Positions 7,535 through 15,388 of a DNA stretch of 63,512 nt are shown here, piece after piece. A program made the position numbers and the translations under genes. This DNA comes from Streptomyces sp. AC555_RSS877. Lineage in GTDB: Bacteria; Actinomycetota; Actinomycetes; Streptomycetales; Streptomycetaceae. Within the stretch, counting starts at the first letter, position 1; every line of letters starts with the position of its first letter. Where the stretch lies: contig NZ_JAGMUK010000009.1 in NCBI RefSeq assembly GCF_019049245.1, positions 1 through 63,512 of the forward strand, read 5' to 3'. Below the pieces are notes generated by a model, which was given only the letters and a program-made list of their open reading frames with translations, made no database searches and was not told the DNA's origin.

Positions 7535-7765
7535 ATGTACCTCACCCGCACCTTCGGCCGCTGGCAGGTGGAGCTGCACCAGCGGGCGATCCACCTAACC
7601 CGACAGCCCGACCCGAAGTGTCCGGAGTGCCACGGCGACCTGGGCGGATGGCCGCTCGGCAACCGAGACAACTGGTCGGACTGCGCCTGCATCGACCAGC
7701 TCCGCACCTGGCGCCTCCCGCTCTGGCCCCGCCGAGCCGACACCCGAGAGGACCTCCCGTTTTGA
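7535..7765 (+). CDS. Small zinc-ribbon-like protein
   Basis: 76 residues from ATG 7535. CPECHGDLGG and the later CACI form a likely zinc-binding pair. Trp-rich. Unknown function; couples to the next gene through a TTGA overlap. Confidence 0.55.
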   Translation: MYLTRTFGRWQVELHQRAIHLTRQPDPKCPECHGDLGGWPLGNRDNWSDCACIDQLRTWRLPLWPRRADTREDLPF

Positions 7766-7866
7766 GCCCCCTCGCCTGCCGTGACTGCGGCAACACCGAC
7801 GGGCCGTTCACCACCGACGGCCGCTGCGAAGACTGCGCCGACACCGACAACGGAGACACCGAATGA
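7762..7866 (+). CDS. 34-residue mini zinc ribbon
   Basis: TTG start at 7762 overlapping the previous stop. The product is little more than one CxxC…CxxC knuckle (CRDCGN … CEDCAD). It ends ATGA-overlapping the next gene. The short length makes it uncertain, but the overlaps on both sides support translation. Confidence 0.5.
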   Translation: MSPLACRDCGNTDGPFTTDGRCEDCADTDNGDTE

Positions 7867-8063
7867 CCACCGACCTGGAGAAGCGCATCGCCGACCTCGA
7901 AGTCGAGAAGGCAGCGCTCGAGGAGGAGTACGACGAACTGGAGAAGAAGCTCGCCGAAGTCACCGACGAGCGCGACAGCCTCCAGCGGGAGAACACCGAG
8001 CTCGCCGAGAAGGTCGACACCGCCAAAGACCAGACCGAAGAGCTGCTGCGGGGGCTGGCCTGA
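7863..8063 (+). CDS. Small coiled-coil protein
   Basis: 66 residues from ATG 7863, almost entirely acidic heptad repeats (LEKRIADLEVEKAALEEEYD). It immediately precedes the RecE-like nuclease with a TGATGA junction. It may be an accessory subunit, but only position supports that. Confidence 0.55.
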   Translation: MTTDLEKRIADLEVEKAALEEEYDELEKKLAEVTDERDSLQRENTELAEKVDTAKDQTEELLRGLA

Positions 8064-8902
8064 TGACCGCCACCGTCGAGGCGCCGGCCGAGGTCGAGCC
8101 GGGCGTGTACGACAACGTCGACGCCGAGATCTACCACGCCGACCCCGTACCCGGCGGCAGCCTCTCCTCGACCGGCGCCCGCAAGCTCGCCACGGAATGC
8201 CCCGCCGCCTTCAAGCACTGGCTCGACAACCCCGAGCCGAGCAAGAAGGAGTTCGACTTCGGCACCGCCGCCCACAAGGTCGTCCTCGGCGACGGCCCCG
8301 AACTCGTCCTCGTCGAGCGGGACATCTGGAACACCAACGAGGTCAAGGAGGAGATCAAGAAGATCCGCGCCGCCGGGAACATCCCGCTCAAGAAGCGTGA
8401 CCTCGACAAAGTCCACGCCATGGCCAAGGTGCTGCGCGAGCACCCGGAAGCCGCGCAGCTGCTGGAGCCCGGCAGCGGCGTCGCCGAGCGCACGATCATC
8501 TGGAACGACCGCGGAGTCTGGCGCCGCATCCGCATCGACTGGGCACGCCACGACGGAACCCTCGTCGACTACAAGTCCTGCCGCTCCGCCAACCCGTCGA
8601 AGCTGACCAACCACATCTTCGAGTACGGCTACCACCAGCAGCAGGAGTACTACCGCGACGGCGCCCTGGAGTTCGGGCTGACCGAGCTGGTCTGCCCGTT
8701 CAAGTTCATCTTCCAGGAGAAGGAACCGCCCTACCTGGTCTCGGTGATCGAACTCGACTCGAGCGCCTGCGCCATCGGCAAGCACCTCAACGAGGTCGCC
8801 CTCAACACCTACGCCCTCTGCCGCGAAGCCGGTGAGTGGCCCGGCTACCTCCAGACCCCGCTCATCTCGCCGCCCGCCTGGCTTGAGCGCCAGTACCGCT
8901 AG
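8063..8902 (+). CDS. RecE-like PD-(D/E)XK exonuclease
   Basis: 279 residues from ATG 8063. It matches the phage RecE/YqaJ-like nuclease group (DUF3799 type), expected to resect double-stranded DNA ends for phage recombination. Visible motifs are a GTAAHK helix motif (His71), Asp159 in RIRIDW, Asp169-Tyr-Lys171 in LVDYKS (the D-x-K of the core) and a downstream YHQQQEYYRD helix. The next gene encodes a Sak4-like ATPase, as in other nuclease/annealase pairs. Confidence 0.8.
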   Translation: MTATVEAPAEVEPGVYDNVDAEIYHADPVPGGSLSSTGARKLATECPAAFKHWLDNPEPSKKEFDFGTAAHKVVLGDGPELVLVERDIWNTNEVKEEIKKIRAAGNIPLKKRDLDKVHAMAKVLREHPEAAQLLEPGSGVAERTIIWNDRGVWRRIRIDWARHDGTLVDYKSCRSANPSKLTNHIFEYGYHQQQEYYRDGALEFGLTELVCPFKFIFQEKEPPYLVSVIELDSSACAIGKHLNEVALNTYALCREAGEWPGYLQTPLISPPAWLERQYR

Positions 8903-8912
8903 GAGAACCCGC

Positions 8913-9869
8913 ATGTCCCAGCTTCCGCCGCCTGTCCGCACCGCCCGCCAGGCCCCGCAGACCAACGAGTACGACGACGGTCCGTTCACCTTCCGGCCGG
9001 CCACCAAAGACGGCTTCAACGCCACCGTCGCCATCCAGGGCCCGTCCGGCTCAGGAAAGACGTGGACCGGCCTGTCCATCGCCAGCGGGCTCGCCGAGGG
9101 ACGGCGCTTCGCCGTCATCGACACGGAACGCGGTGCTGCCGCCCTCTACGTCAACGACCTCGACGTCACCTTCGACACCCTGCCGATGCACCGGTACGAC
9201 CCGCGCGACCTGCAGAAAGCCCTGGCCGCCGCAGCCCAGGCCAGCTACCCCGTCGTCATGGTCGACTCCCTCAGCCACTTCTGGAAGGGCACCGACGGCA
9301 CCCTCGACCAGGTCGAGAAGGCCAAGTCCAAGTACGGCGGCAACAAGTTCGCCGGCTGGAAGGACGGCACCCCGATCCAGAACGAGATGATCGAAGCGCT
9401 CATGGCCTACCCGGGGCACGTCGTCGTCACGATGCGGTCCTACGTGCACTGGGTCCTTGAGAACGGCGCCCCGGTCAACAAGGGGATGCGCGCCGAACAG
9501 CGCAAGGGCATCGAGTTCGAGTTCGGCGTGGCCGCCGAGATGGACGACGCGAACCGGCTCCGCTTTATCAAGTCCCGCTGCCCGTCCTTCCGCGGTCTCC
9601 TCCTCAATCAGCCGAACGGGGCGCGAGACATCGCCAAGCCCTACCTCGACTGGCTGCGCGACGGCGGCAAAGAGTTCGACGCCACCGTGTGGATCGAAGC
9701 CGCCAGCGCCCCCGAGGCGACCCCGGACAGCCTGCTCAATCTCTACCGCGAAGTCGAAGCAGCCAGCGCCCTCGCGACGCCGCTGATGCACCCGGAGACC
9801 GGCCAGCCGACCAGCCTCGGCGACTTCATCAAGGAACGCGGCACCGCGCTCAAGAACGCCCAGCAGTAG
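8913..9869 (+). CDS. AAA/RecA-like ATPase, Sak4-type recombinase candidate
   Basis: 318 residues from ATG 8913, with an AGGAGAAC ribosome site. Walker A GPSGSGKT (43-50), an acidic residue after strand 2 (VIDTERG), and Walker B VVMVD (114-118). Size and layout fit the phage AAA_24/Sak4 single-strand annealing ATPases. Paired with the nuclease at 8063-8902 it would form the phage homologous-recombination module. A DNA-repair ATPase of another type is possible. Confidence 0.75.
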   Translation: MSQLPPPVRTARQAPQTNEYDDGPFTFRPATKDGFNATVAIQGPSGSGKTWTGLSIASGLAEGRRFAVIDTERGAAALYVNDLDVTFDTLPMHRYDPRDLQKALAAAAQASYPVVMVDSLSHFWKGTDGTLDQVEKAKSKYGGNKFAGWKDGTPIQNEMIEALMAYPGHVVVTMRSYVHWVLENGAPVNKGMRAEQRKGIEFEFGVAAEMDDANRLRFIKSRCPSFRGLLLNQPNGARDIAKPYLDWLRDGGKEFDATVWIEAASAPEATPDSLLNLYREVEAASALATPLMHPETGQPTSLGDFIKERGTALKNAQQ

Positions 9870-9884
9870 CCCGCACACGCGAAC

Positions 9885-9913
9885 GGCCGGCCCGCGGGCA
9901 ATGCGGGCCGGCC
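9885..9913 (+). terminator. 11-bp GC hairpin after recombination genes
   Basis: GGCCGGCCCGC (9885-9895), 7-base loop, GCGGGCCGGCC (9903-9913), 15 bases after the ATPase stop. No U-tract, as is common for actinobacterial terminators. Confidence 0.6.
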
Positions 9914-9935
9914 CCTCACCCGACAAGGACACGCC

Positions 9936-10274
9936 ATGAAGGTATCCCTCTGCAAGCACGGCTTCCCCTGCCAGCCGCCACACGGCTCGATCTTCCGGCC
10001 CGGCGACTGCACCGGCTGCGGCATCACCTACGCGGCCCACGAGGCCGAACTCCTGCGCCAGGAAGAGGCGCTGATCGTCGGCACGTCCCACGACGGCCAG
10101 TGCCCCGACTGCGGCCACACCCACCGCCTGTTCCGCTTCCAGCCGCCCGCACAGCCCTGGCACGAGCCCGACGAGGAAATGCCCGTCACGTTCCTGTGCG
10201 GCGACTGCTTCAACACCGCCGTCGACGACCACAACGCCATGGTCAACGGCCTCTTCGAGGAGGCAGCCCGATGA
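9936..10274 (+). CDS. Cys-rich zinc-binding protein
   Basis: 112 residues from ATG 9936 with an upstream AAGGA site. Cys/His pairs run through the chain: CKHGFPC, CTGCG, CPDCGHTH and CGDC, enough for two zinc sites. Unknown function. Stop overlaps the next ATG. Confidence 0.6.
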   Translation: MKVSLCKHGFPCQPPHGSIFRPGDCTGCGITYAAHEAELLRQEEALIVGTSHDGQCPDCGHTHRLFRFQPPAQPWHEPDEEMPVTFLCGDCFNTAVDDHNAMVNGLFEEAAR

Positions 10275-10666
10275 GCCCCGCCCGCATTCAGCGCCGCCGC
10301 ACCGCCGGGTGGAGGCTCGCCGACGCCACTACCAACCCGAACGGCGCGATCATCGTCAGCCGCCCCTCCCGCTTCGGGAACCCGTTCACGATCAAGGACG
10401 CCATCGAGGCCGAGATGGGGGAACCCCGCAGCGCCTGCGCCGTCAACTACCGCGAATGGCTCCGCGTCGGCACCGCAGGCGGCTGGTACGAGGAGACCTA
10501 CCGCATCGGCAAGCAGGTCTTCGACCGCCGCCGCGTCCTCGCCGAACTCCACCTGCTGCGCGGCAAAGACCTCGCCTGCACCTGCCCGCTCCCCGCCGAG
10601 GGCCAGCCTGACCACTGCCACGCCGCCGTCCTGCTGAAGCTCGCGAACAAGGAGACGGCCTCATGA
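10271..10666 (+). CDS. DUF4326 family protein
   Basis: 131 residues from ATG 10271. It carries the family pattern: RRRTAGWRL, then IVSRPSRFGNPF, and near the C-terminus LRGKDLACTCPL followed by CHAAVLLKLAN. DUF4326 proteins are widespread in actinophages and bacteria, with conserved Cys/His residues but unproven function; a nucleotide or nucleic-acid role is conjecture. Confidence 0.8.
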   Translation: MSPARIQRRRTAGWRLADATTNPNGAIIVSRPSRFGNPFTIKDAIEAEMGEPRSACAVNYREWLRVGTAGGWYEETYRIGKQVFDRRRVLAELHLLRGKDLACTCPLPAEGQPDHCHAAVLLKLANKETAS

Positions 10667-11007
10667 CCGCGACCGTGCAGCCCGCCCTCGACGGCAGCGT
10701 CCCCGAGCAGCGGAAGATGCGCACCGTCCAGCGCGCCGAGGACTACGAAACGTGGCTGGCCATCGTCTGGCCGAAGTTCATAGCCGCCGCAGCGTCGGGC
10801 CGCACCTTCACCTGCTACGAGATCGCCGACACCCACCAGCTGCCGGATCCGCCCAGCCCGCAGGCGCACTGGGGCAGGTTGATGACGCTCCTGAAGGACG
10901 AGGGCTACGTGCGGACCGCGGGCTGGGCCTGCACCAGCCGGCCCACCGCCCACCACAGCGGAGTCCGCACCTGGAAAGGCACCGCCGCCGCCAGGAGGGC
11001 CGCCTGA
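10663..11007 (+). CDS. Unknown protein, possible winged helix
   Basis: 114 residues from ATG 10663 (ATGA overlap). The segment FTCYEIADTHQLPDPPSPQA to GRLMTLLKDEGYV resembles a small winged helix (helix, Pro-rich turn, helix). Phage proteins of this type are often annotated only as hypothetical. Confidence 0.55.
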   Translation: MTATVQPALDGSVPEQRKMRTVQRAEDYETWLAIVWPKFIAAAASGRTFTCYEIADTHQLPDPPSPQAHWGRLMTLLKDEGYVRTAGWACTSRPTAHHSGVRTWKGTAAARRAA

Positions 11008-11108
11008 TGTGCGACATCGCCTTCTACTGCGGGATCTTCGGCCTCCTCCTCGGCCTCGTCGCCGTGATCGCCTCCATCGCCGACCGGCGCCACAGGAGGC
11101 GGACGTGA
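11007..11108 (+). CDS. 33-residue single-pass membrane peptide
   Basis: ATG 11007 overlaps the previous stop. One hydrophobic helix (IAFYCGIFGLLLGLVAVIAS) is followed by a basic tail (DRRHRRRT). Orientation would be N-out/C-in by the positive-inside rule. Unknown role. Confidence 0.5.
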   Translation: MCDIAFYCGIFGLLLGLVAVIASIADRRHRRRT

Positions 11109-11359
11109 ACGCCCTCGACATCGCCATCGGCCTGATCGTCCTCGCCGCACTCGTCGGCGCCGGATGGACCGCCCGCGGCCTCTACCGCACGTTGCGCCAG
11201 CCCGACTACCGCACCCGCAACGACCAGGTAGCAGCACGGCGCATCACCCGCCTCGAGCCGCGGCCCGAACCCGCGGCGCCCGGCCAGGACCAGCAACTAC
11301 TCAACCGCTGCAACGCCATCCTCGCCGCCACCAACACCAGGAAGGAGAACCGGCCGTGA
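11105..11359 (+). CDS. Small membrane-anchored protein
   Basis: 84 residues from GTG 11105. One N-terminal membrane helix (LDIAIGLIVLAALVGAGW) and a basic soluble tail. Directly follows another small membrane peptide. Unknown function. Confidence 0.55.
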   Translation: MNALDIAIGLIVLAALVGAGWTARGLYRTLRQPDYRTRNDQVAARRITRLEPRPEPAAPGQDQQLLNRCNAILAATNTRKENRP

Positions 11360-12207
11360 CCACCGCAGACCACACGCCGAGCCGAGGCTGCTACCAGCGA
11401 GGCTGCCGAACCGAAGCCTGCTCCAACGAGAACTACCGGTACATGAGCCGCCTCCGCCTCGAACACCACCGCGGACAACGCCGCCGCACCGACGCCACCC
11501 AAACCCGCCACCACATCGAACGGCTCCTCGCCGCAGGCTGGACCCAAGCCCAGATCGCCCGCGCCGCCGGCCTCGCCCACCACCTCATCAGCGACGTCCG
11601 CCGCGGAAAACAGATCATCTCCAACAACACGGCCTACGCCGTCCTGTCTGTCCCGATCGGCACACCGCCCGCCGACACCCGCGACGTCAACGCCACCGGC
11701 ACCATGCGACGCCTCCGCGCACTCGTCGCCATCGGCTGGCCCATCGACCAACTCGCCCCCCAGCTCGGAATCTTCCCCACCGCCCTCGGCAACATCACCC
11801 GCGGGGAACTCGCCAACGTCCGCGCCACCACCGCCGACACCGTCGCCCTCCACTACCAACACCTCATCCGCCGACCCGGCCCCAGCAACAGGTCCCGCAT
11901 CCTCGCCCGCAAGAAGGGCTGGCACGGGCCGGCCGCGTGGGACGACAACATCGACGACCCGAACGCCCAGCCCGAAGAGTGCGCCCCGTTCGAAGCCGCA
12001 CCCAAATACGAGCGCGACCCGGACCGCAAGCGGGAGATCGAACACCTCTACCTGCTCGGCGAATCCCCGGAGCAGATCGCGAAACGGCTCGGCGGCAACG
12101 AGAAGTACATCGGCGACCAGCTCGGCGCCGTACTCCGCGAACGCGCCGCACGCGCCGAAGCCGCACGACAGGCAGCCAAACAGCGGCAGCTGGGGGTCGC
12201 CGCATGA
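11356..12207 (+). CDS. Protein with two HTH regions, DNA-binding
   Basis: 283 residues from GTG 11356. The N-terminus holds CYQRGCRTEAC. A first helix-turn-helix is at about residues 58-80 (WTQAQIARAAGLAHHLISDV) and a second HTH-like region lies at about 120-145 (WPIDQLAPQLGIFPTALGNI). A third helical repeat is near the C-terminus (LYLLGESPEQIAKRLGGNEK). Proteins of this type are common in actinophage early regions next to WhiB genes and are presumed regulators. Confidence 0.7.
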   Translation: MTTADHTPSRGCYQRGCRTEACSNENYRYMSRLRLEHHRGQRRRTDATQTRHHIERLLAAGWTQAQIARAAGLAHHLISDVRRGKQIISNNTAYAVLSVPIGTPPADTRDVNATGTMRRLRALVAIGWPIDQLAPQLGIFPTALGNITRGELANVRATTADTVALHYQHLIRRPGPSNRSRILARKKGWHGPAAWDDNIDDPNAQPEECAPFEAAPKYERDPDRKREIEHLYLLGESPEQIAKRLGGNEKYIGDQLGAVLRERAARAEAARQAAKQRQLGVAA

Positions 12208-12449
12208 GCCGCTTCGCATGGATGGACGACGCGCTCTGCGCCCAAGCCGACCCCGACGCCTGGCACCCCGACGGCAAAGGCGCCAAGTACGGCCAGGCCA
12301 AAACCGTCTGCGACCGCTGCCCCGTCCAGCCTCAATGCCGAATCCACGTCCAGCGCTTCGAAGGCGGACACGGCATCAACGAACGCCACGGCCTGTGGGC
12401 AGCCCAAGGCCCCACCACCCGACTCGCCGCCGAAAAAGAAGCCGCCTAG
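12204..12449 (+). CDS. WhiB-family iron-sulfur regulator
   Basis: 81 residues from ATG 12204. The four cluster ligands of the Wbl family are present: Cys12, Cys36, Cys39 and Cys45 (CDRCPVQPQC), plus the turn motif HGLWAA in place of the usual G[VI]WGG. Wbl proteins bind a [4Fe-4S] cluster and act with the principal sigma factor. Phage copies can reprogram host development or transcription (for example WhiBTM4 of mycobacteriophage TM4). Last gene before a strong terminator. Confidence 0.9.
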   Translation: MSRFAWMDDALCAQADPDAWHPDGKGAKYGQAKTVCDRCPVQPQCRIHVQRFEGGHGINERHGLWAAQGPTTRLAAEKEAA

Positions 12450-12464
12450 CCCGCACACGACAAA

Positions 12465-12486
12465 GGCCCCGCCGAAAGGCGGGGCC
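12465..12486. terminator. Perfect 9-bp stem with GAAA loop between convergent units
   Basis: GGCCCCGCC (12465-12473), tetraloop GAAA, GGCGGGGCC (12478-12486). It lies between whiB (+) and the converging GIY-YIG gene (-), so it can act in both directions. Confidence 0.8.
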
Positions 12487-12511
12487 CGGAGGAGAAGGAG
12501 GAGAGATGAGG

Positions 12512-13078
12512 TCAGGTCGAATCGAGAGCGCGGCGCTTGGCGATGTCGAGCGCCTCGCGGAGGACGCGGGCGGCGTCCGATTCTCCCTCTCCGCTCAGAA
12601 CCTGGGGCAGCCGGCGCAGCACGTCCGCGATGCGGATGTCTTCCTCCATGCGTCGGTACTCGTCAATCGAGACCAGGTATGCGTCGCGCCGTCCGTAGTT
12701 GAGAAAGGCGACAGCGGGGCCGCCGTTGGTGACCGACTCGACCAGCGAGGTCAGCTTTCCGCGGGCCAGCGACAGCGACACCTCATGCACGCCATCACCT
12801 GCTTCGCCGTCCCGGATGGTGCAGCGCTTGCGGCGCGGCGAGGAGGTGCCGTTGTACTCCGGGTCCTCGGTTCGGATGGCGAGAGTTTCAGCGATTGCGG
12901 CCGCAGGGCGATCGTCGAACCACTGGATGTCGCGGCGTGCCACCTCCGGCCACCAGCTCTTCTGCTCGCTGTGCTGCTCGAAGCGAACCTCGGGCTGGTA
13001 GCTGATGCCGATGTAGAGCAGCTGTCCACCCGCGTCGTACAGGCGGTACAGGGCGGTGCGCTTGTCATCGAGCCACAC
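12512..13078 (-). CDS. GIY-YIG nuclease domain fused to Phd/YefM-like antitoxin domain
   Basis: 188 residues from GTG 13078 with a GAGGAG ribosome site 7 bases upstream. Residues 8-80 form a GIY-YIG nuclease-like domain: ALY (9-11), YIG (22-24), Arg32, Glu64 and Asn76 at the expected positions. Residues 98-145 (HEVSLSLARGKLTSLVESVT, then YGRRDAYLVSIDEYRRME) resemble a Phd/YefM antitoxin DNA-binding fold. Second gene of a minus-strand pair inserted in a rightward operon. No separate toxin gene is visible. The role could be defence, superinfection exclusion or a self-regulated nuclease; this is inferred. Confidence 0.75.
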   Translation of the reverse strand: MWLDDKRTALYRLYDAGGQLLYIGISYQPEVRFEQHSEQKSWWPEVARRDIQWFDDRPAAAIAETLAIRTEDPEYNGTSSPRRKRCTIRDGEAGDGVHEVSLSLARGKLTSLVESVTNGGPAVAFLNYGRRDAYLVSIDEYRRMEEDIRIADVLRRLPQVLSGEGESDAARVLREALDIAKRRALDST

Positions 13079-13093
13079 GGGCGGTCTCCTCGG

Positions 13094-13414
13094 TCAGGCC
13101 GGGGAGTCGCCCCCGGAGTTGGCTTTCTTCCTGCTCGTGACGGTCGGCTCGCGCAGCGGAGCAAGGTCGTACTTGCGCGCAATACGACGGATCGTCTCGT
13201 AGCTGTACTCCGTCGCCTTCGCTACAGCGGCCGGCCTCATGCCGCCGCGCAAGGCGTCCACCACGGCGGCCTCGAAATCCTTCGTGGCGGCCTGCTCGGT
13301 CGTTCGCTTCGCTTCGGCTGCCTGCTTCAGGCGGGTCACGACTTCCTCCTCGGTCATGGCGGCATGGTCCCACAGGGGTGTGGCCACATCCAGTTGCACA
13401 ACGGTAGCCAACAT
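13094..13414 (-). CDS. HTH protein upstream of the GIY-YIG fusion
   Basis: 106 residues from ATG 13414, or 87 residues from ATG 13357 (MTEEEVVTRLKQ). The longer start overlaps the palindrome at 13406-13439. The C-terminal half has an HTH (MRPAAVAKATEYSYETIRRI) and a basic tail. Ends 15 bases before the nuclease-fusion gene, so the two form an operon. Likely its regulator or partner. Confidence 0.65.
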   Translation of the reverse strand: MLATVVQLDVATPLWDHAAMTEEEVVTRLKQAAEAKRTTEQAATKDFEAAVVDALRGGMRPAAVAKATEYSYETIRRIARKYDLAPLREPTVTSRKKANSGGDSPA

Positions 13415-13439
13415 TCATGTGGCCAAGTGTATGTTGGCT
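13406..13439. promoter_or_regulatory. AGCCAACAT-N16-ATGTTGGCT operator palindrome
   Basis: Perfect 9-base inverted arms at 13406-13414 and 13431-13439 lie at the 5' end of the minus-strand pair, in the divergent gap before the replication genes. A second palindrome, TGTGGCCACA, lies at 13379-13388. This is typical of an autoregulated small operon. Confidence 0.6.
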
Positions 13440-13533
13440 GTAGCGAGATGCGCCAGCCGTATCAATCACCTCCATGAGGGCTGTCCCAAACCAGTCATGA
13501 CCAGCACAGACACCCTCCCGAAGGAAGTTTTCC

Positions 13534-14472
13534 GTGAGCACTGAGGCCGTCACCTGGGCCATGGACAAGGCGCCCATGCCGCGTACCGAGAAGGGCAAGC
13601 CGGACACCACCGCCCGGCACGTCCTTCAGGCGCTCGCTGAGCACGCGAGTCCGACCGGCACTGACGCGCATCCCTCGGTGCTCCGCATCCAGTACCGCAC
13701 CGGCTACGACCGGGCCACCGTCCAGCGCGCCCTACGCCGGCTGGAGAAGGCTGGACTGATCGTCAAGGACGGCACCAAGGAAGGGCGCACCCGCTACAAG
13801 CTCGCGATGGAACTACGCCGCCCGGCCACGGATTGGAGCGACCTCGAGAGGGAGGAAGACGAGTTCCGAGCGGCGGCTGCCGCACGGAAGCGCCGGTCCC
13901 GATCCAAGGGTGTCACGCACGCAGAATCCGTGACCGTCACGGACGGAAAAGGCGTGACAGTCACGCACGCAGAGTCCGTGACCGACGAATGTCACGCACT
14001 TAAAGTCCGTTCGTCACGCACGGAACGCAGCCCTAACCACCAACAACCGTCAGACAAACAACTACTAGAAGACTCTCTCCCCGCTGCTGGCGCGAACGAG
14101 CCCGCCAAACCGGTCGCTTCGGTCCAGACCAAGAGCGGCGACGAGAAGACGGATCACCACCTCCGGGCATTCGGCGCGTTCATGTCGAACTACCCGAAGA
14201 AGCGCGACCGCGAAGAAGCCAAGAAGGCATGGATCGCCGCCATCGAACGCGGCGTAGAGCCCAAGCACATGGTCGACGCCGCCCAGGCCTACGCCCGCGA
14301 GCGCTTCGGCCAGGACCCCAAGTACACGAAACTCCCGGCCACCTGGCTCAACAAGGGCTGCTACGACGACGAGCCCGACCCGCAGCCCGGCCCCCAGCTG
14401 CGCGCCGTCTCCGGCGGCTACGAGCCGTACCGCGACCCCACCGACCAGTCCGTCTACGACAAGGAACTCTGA
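13534..14472 (+). CDS. Replication initiator / helix-turn-helix primosome protein
   Basis: 312 residues from GTG 13534 with a GAAGGAAG site. The N-terminal winged helix (residues 25-95, e.g. SVLRIQYRTGYDRATVQRAL) resembles phage replication initiators of the lambda O / DnaD-like type. The middle (about 125-200) is low-complexity and is coded by an iteron array. The C-terminal helical domain (residues 205-280) is followed by an acidic tail. It directly precedes a DnaC-like loader and a DnaB helicase, so initiation is its likely role. Confidence 0.75.
   Translation: MSTEAVTWAMDKAPMPRTEKGKPDTTARHVLQALAEHASPTGTDAHPSVLRIQYRTGYDRATVQRALRRLEKAGLIVKDGTKEGRTRYKLAMELRRPATDWSDLEREEDEFRAAAAARKRRSRSKGVTHAESVTVTDGKGVTVTHAESVTDECHALKVRSSRTERSPNHQQPSDKQLLEDSLPAAGANEPAKPVASVQTKSGDEKTDHHLRAFGAFMSNYPKKRDREEAKKAWIAAIERGVEPKHMVDAAQAYARERFGQDPKYTKLPATWLNKGCYDDEPDPQPGPQLRAVSGGYEPYRDPTDQSVYDKEL
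13912..14085. other. Candidate replication origin: GTCACGCAC iterons plus AT-richer tract inside the initiator gene
   Basis: GTCACGCAC occurs at 13912, 13960, 13991 and 14013. The first two sit in 25-base units (13912-13936 and 13960-13984) that differ at one base. A palindrome GCGTGAC-A-GTCACGC lies at 13952-13966. The array is followed by a relatively A/T-rich stretch at 14034-14085. The layout parallels lambda, where origin iterons lie within gene O. Confidence 0.6.
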
Positions 14473-15182
14473 TGCAGTACATCCCGCCCGCCAACCTGCG
14501 AGGCCACGACCTCGCCCCGCTGCTCGCCGCCCGCGGCCTGGACGCCGACTGGATCAACCTGCACGACTTCGACCCGCACAGCCCGCAGAACGTCGCCCGG
14601 CACACCTACGCCGAGACCGCCGCGCTGGTGCCGTTCCACTACCGGACCGCGACGCCTTCGCTGCCCCAGCTGCGGGCCTGGATCGACGGCCTTGTCGCCG
14701 CCGCGAAGGAGACGCAGGAGGAGCGGCACTCGCCGATCGCCTCCATCACGCACGGCCCGTCCCTGCTGCTGCTCGGCGTGTGCGGTGTCGGCAAGACCCA
14801 CGAGGCGTATGGGGCGATGCGGGAGCTGGCCGTGTCCGGCGTGTACGCGCAATGGCAGGTGACCACCGCAGCCGATCTGTACGCCGCCCTGAGGCCGCGG
14901 CACGGCGTCGACTCGGAGGCCGAGTTCCGGCGGTTCCGGGACGCCCGCATGCTCCTCGTCGACGACTTGGGGGCGGAGCGGAAACCGACCGAGTTTACGG
15001 AGGAGGTCAACTTCCGGCTGATCAACCACCGTTACGAGCGGCACCTGCCCACCCTGATCACCTCCAACGCCGACGCCGACCAGCTCCGTGCCCGCCTCGG
15101 CGACCGCGTCACCAGCCGCCTCCGCGAAATGTGCGAGCGCGTCGCGATCAAGGGCAGCGACCGCCGCCGGAGGGCCGCATGA
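14472..15182 (+). CDS. DnaC-like helicase loader ATPase
   Basis: 236 residues from ATG 14472, overlapping the initiator stop by one base. AAA+ motifs are visible: Walker A GVCGVGKT (102-109), Walker B LLVDD (161-165), sensor 1 TSN (197-199) and an arginine-rich C-terminus. It would deliver the DnaB-type helicase (15385-16767) to the origin. Confidence 0.85.
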   Translation: MQYIPPANLRGHDLAPLLAARGLDADWINLHDFDPHSPQNVARHTYAETAALVPFHYRTATPSLPQLRAWIDGLVAAAKETQEERHSPIASITHGPSLLLLGVCGVGKTHEAYGAMRELAVSGVYAQWQVTTAADLYAALRPRHGVDSEAEFRRFRDARMLLVDDLGAERKPTEFTEEVNFRLINHRYERHLPTLITSNADADQLRARLGDRVTSRLREMCERVAIKGSDRRRRAA

Positions 15183-15388
15183 GTGCCCTGGACTTCTGTC
15201 GGGTCTGCAACGGCCACGGCTCCACGTTCACGACCGTCACGACCGACGTCCCCGGACTCACGCCCGTCATGCGCAAGCGCATCACCCAGGGCCGCGAAGC
15301 CGTCCTCGCGGCGCCCTGCACCGCCTGCGACGGCGAAGACCGAGCCACCCCGCATCTGGAATCCATCGCCGAGGAGTACGACGCGTGA
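15179..15388 (+). CDS. Small two-knuckle zinc-finger protein
   Basis: 69 residues from ATG 15179. CRVCNGHG at the N-terminus and CTACDGE in the second half form a DnaJ-like zinc pair. Sits between loader and helicase genes with overlaps on both sides. A role in the replisome is guessed only from position. Confidence 0.6.
   Translation: MSALDFCRVCNGHGSTFTTVTTDVPGLTPVMRKRITQGREAVLAAPCTACDGEDRATPHLESIAEEYDA

Noticed and set aside
13497..13544. 15-residue upstream frame (MTSTDTLPKEVFREH) overlapping the initiator start
   Set aside because: Could couple translation, but no ribosome site of its own; too short to call.
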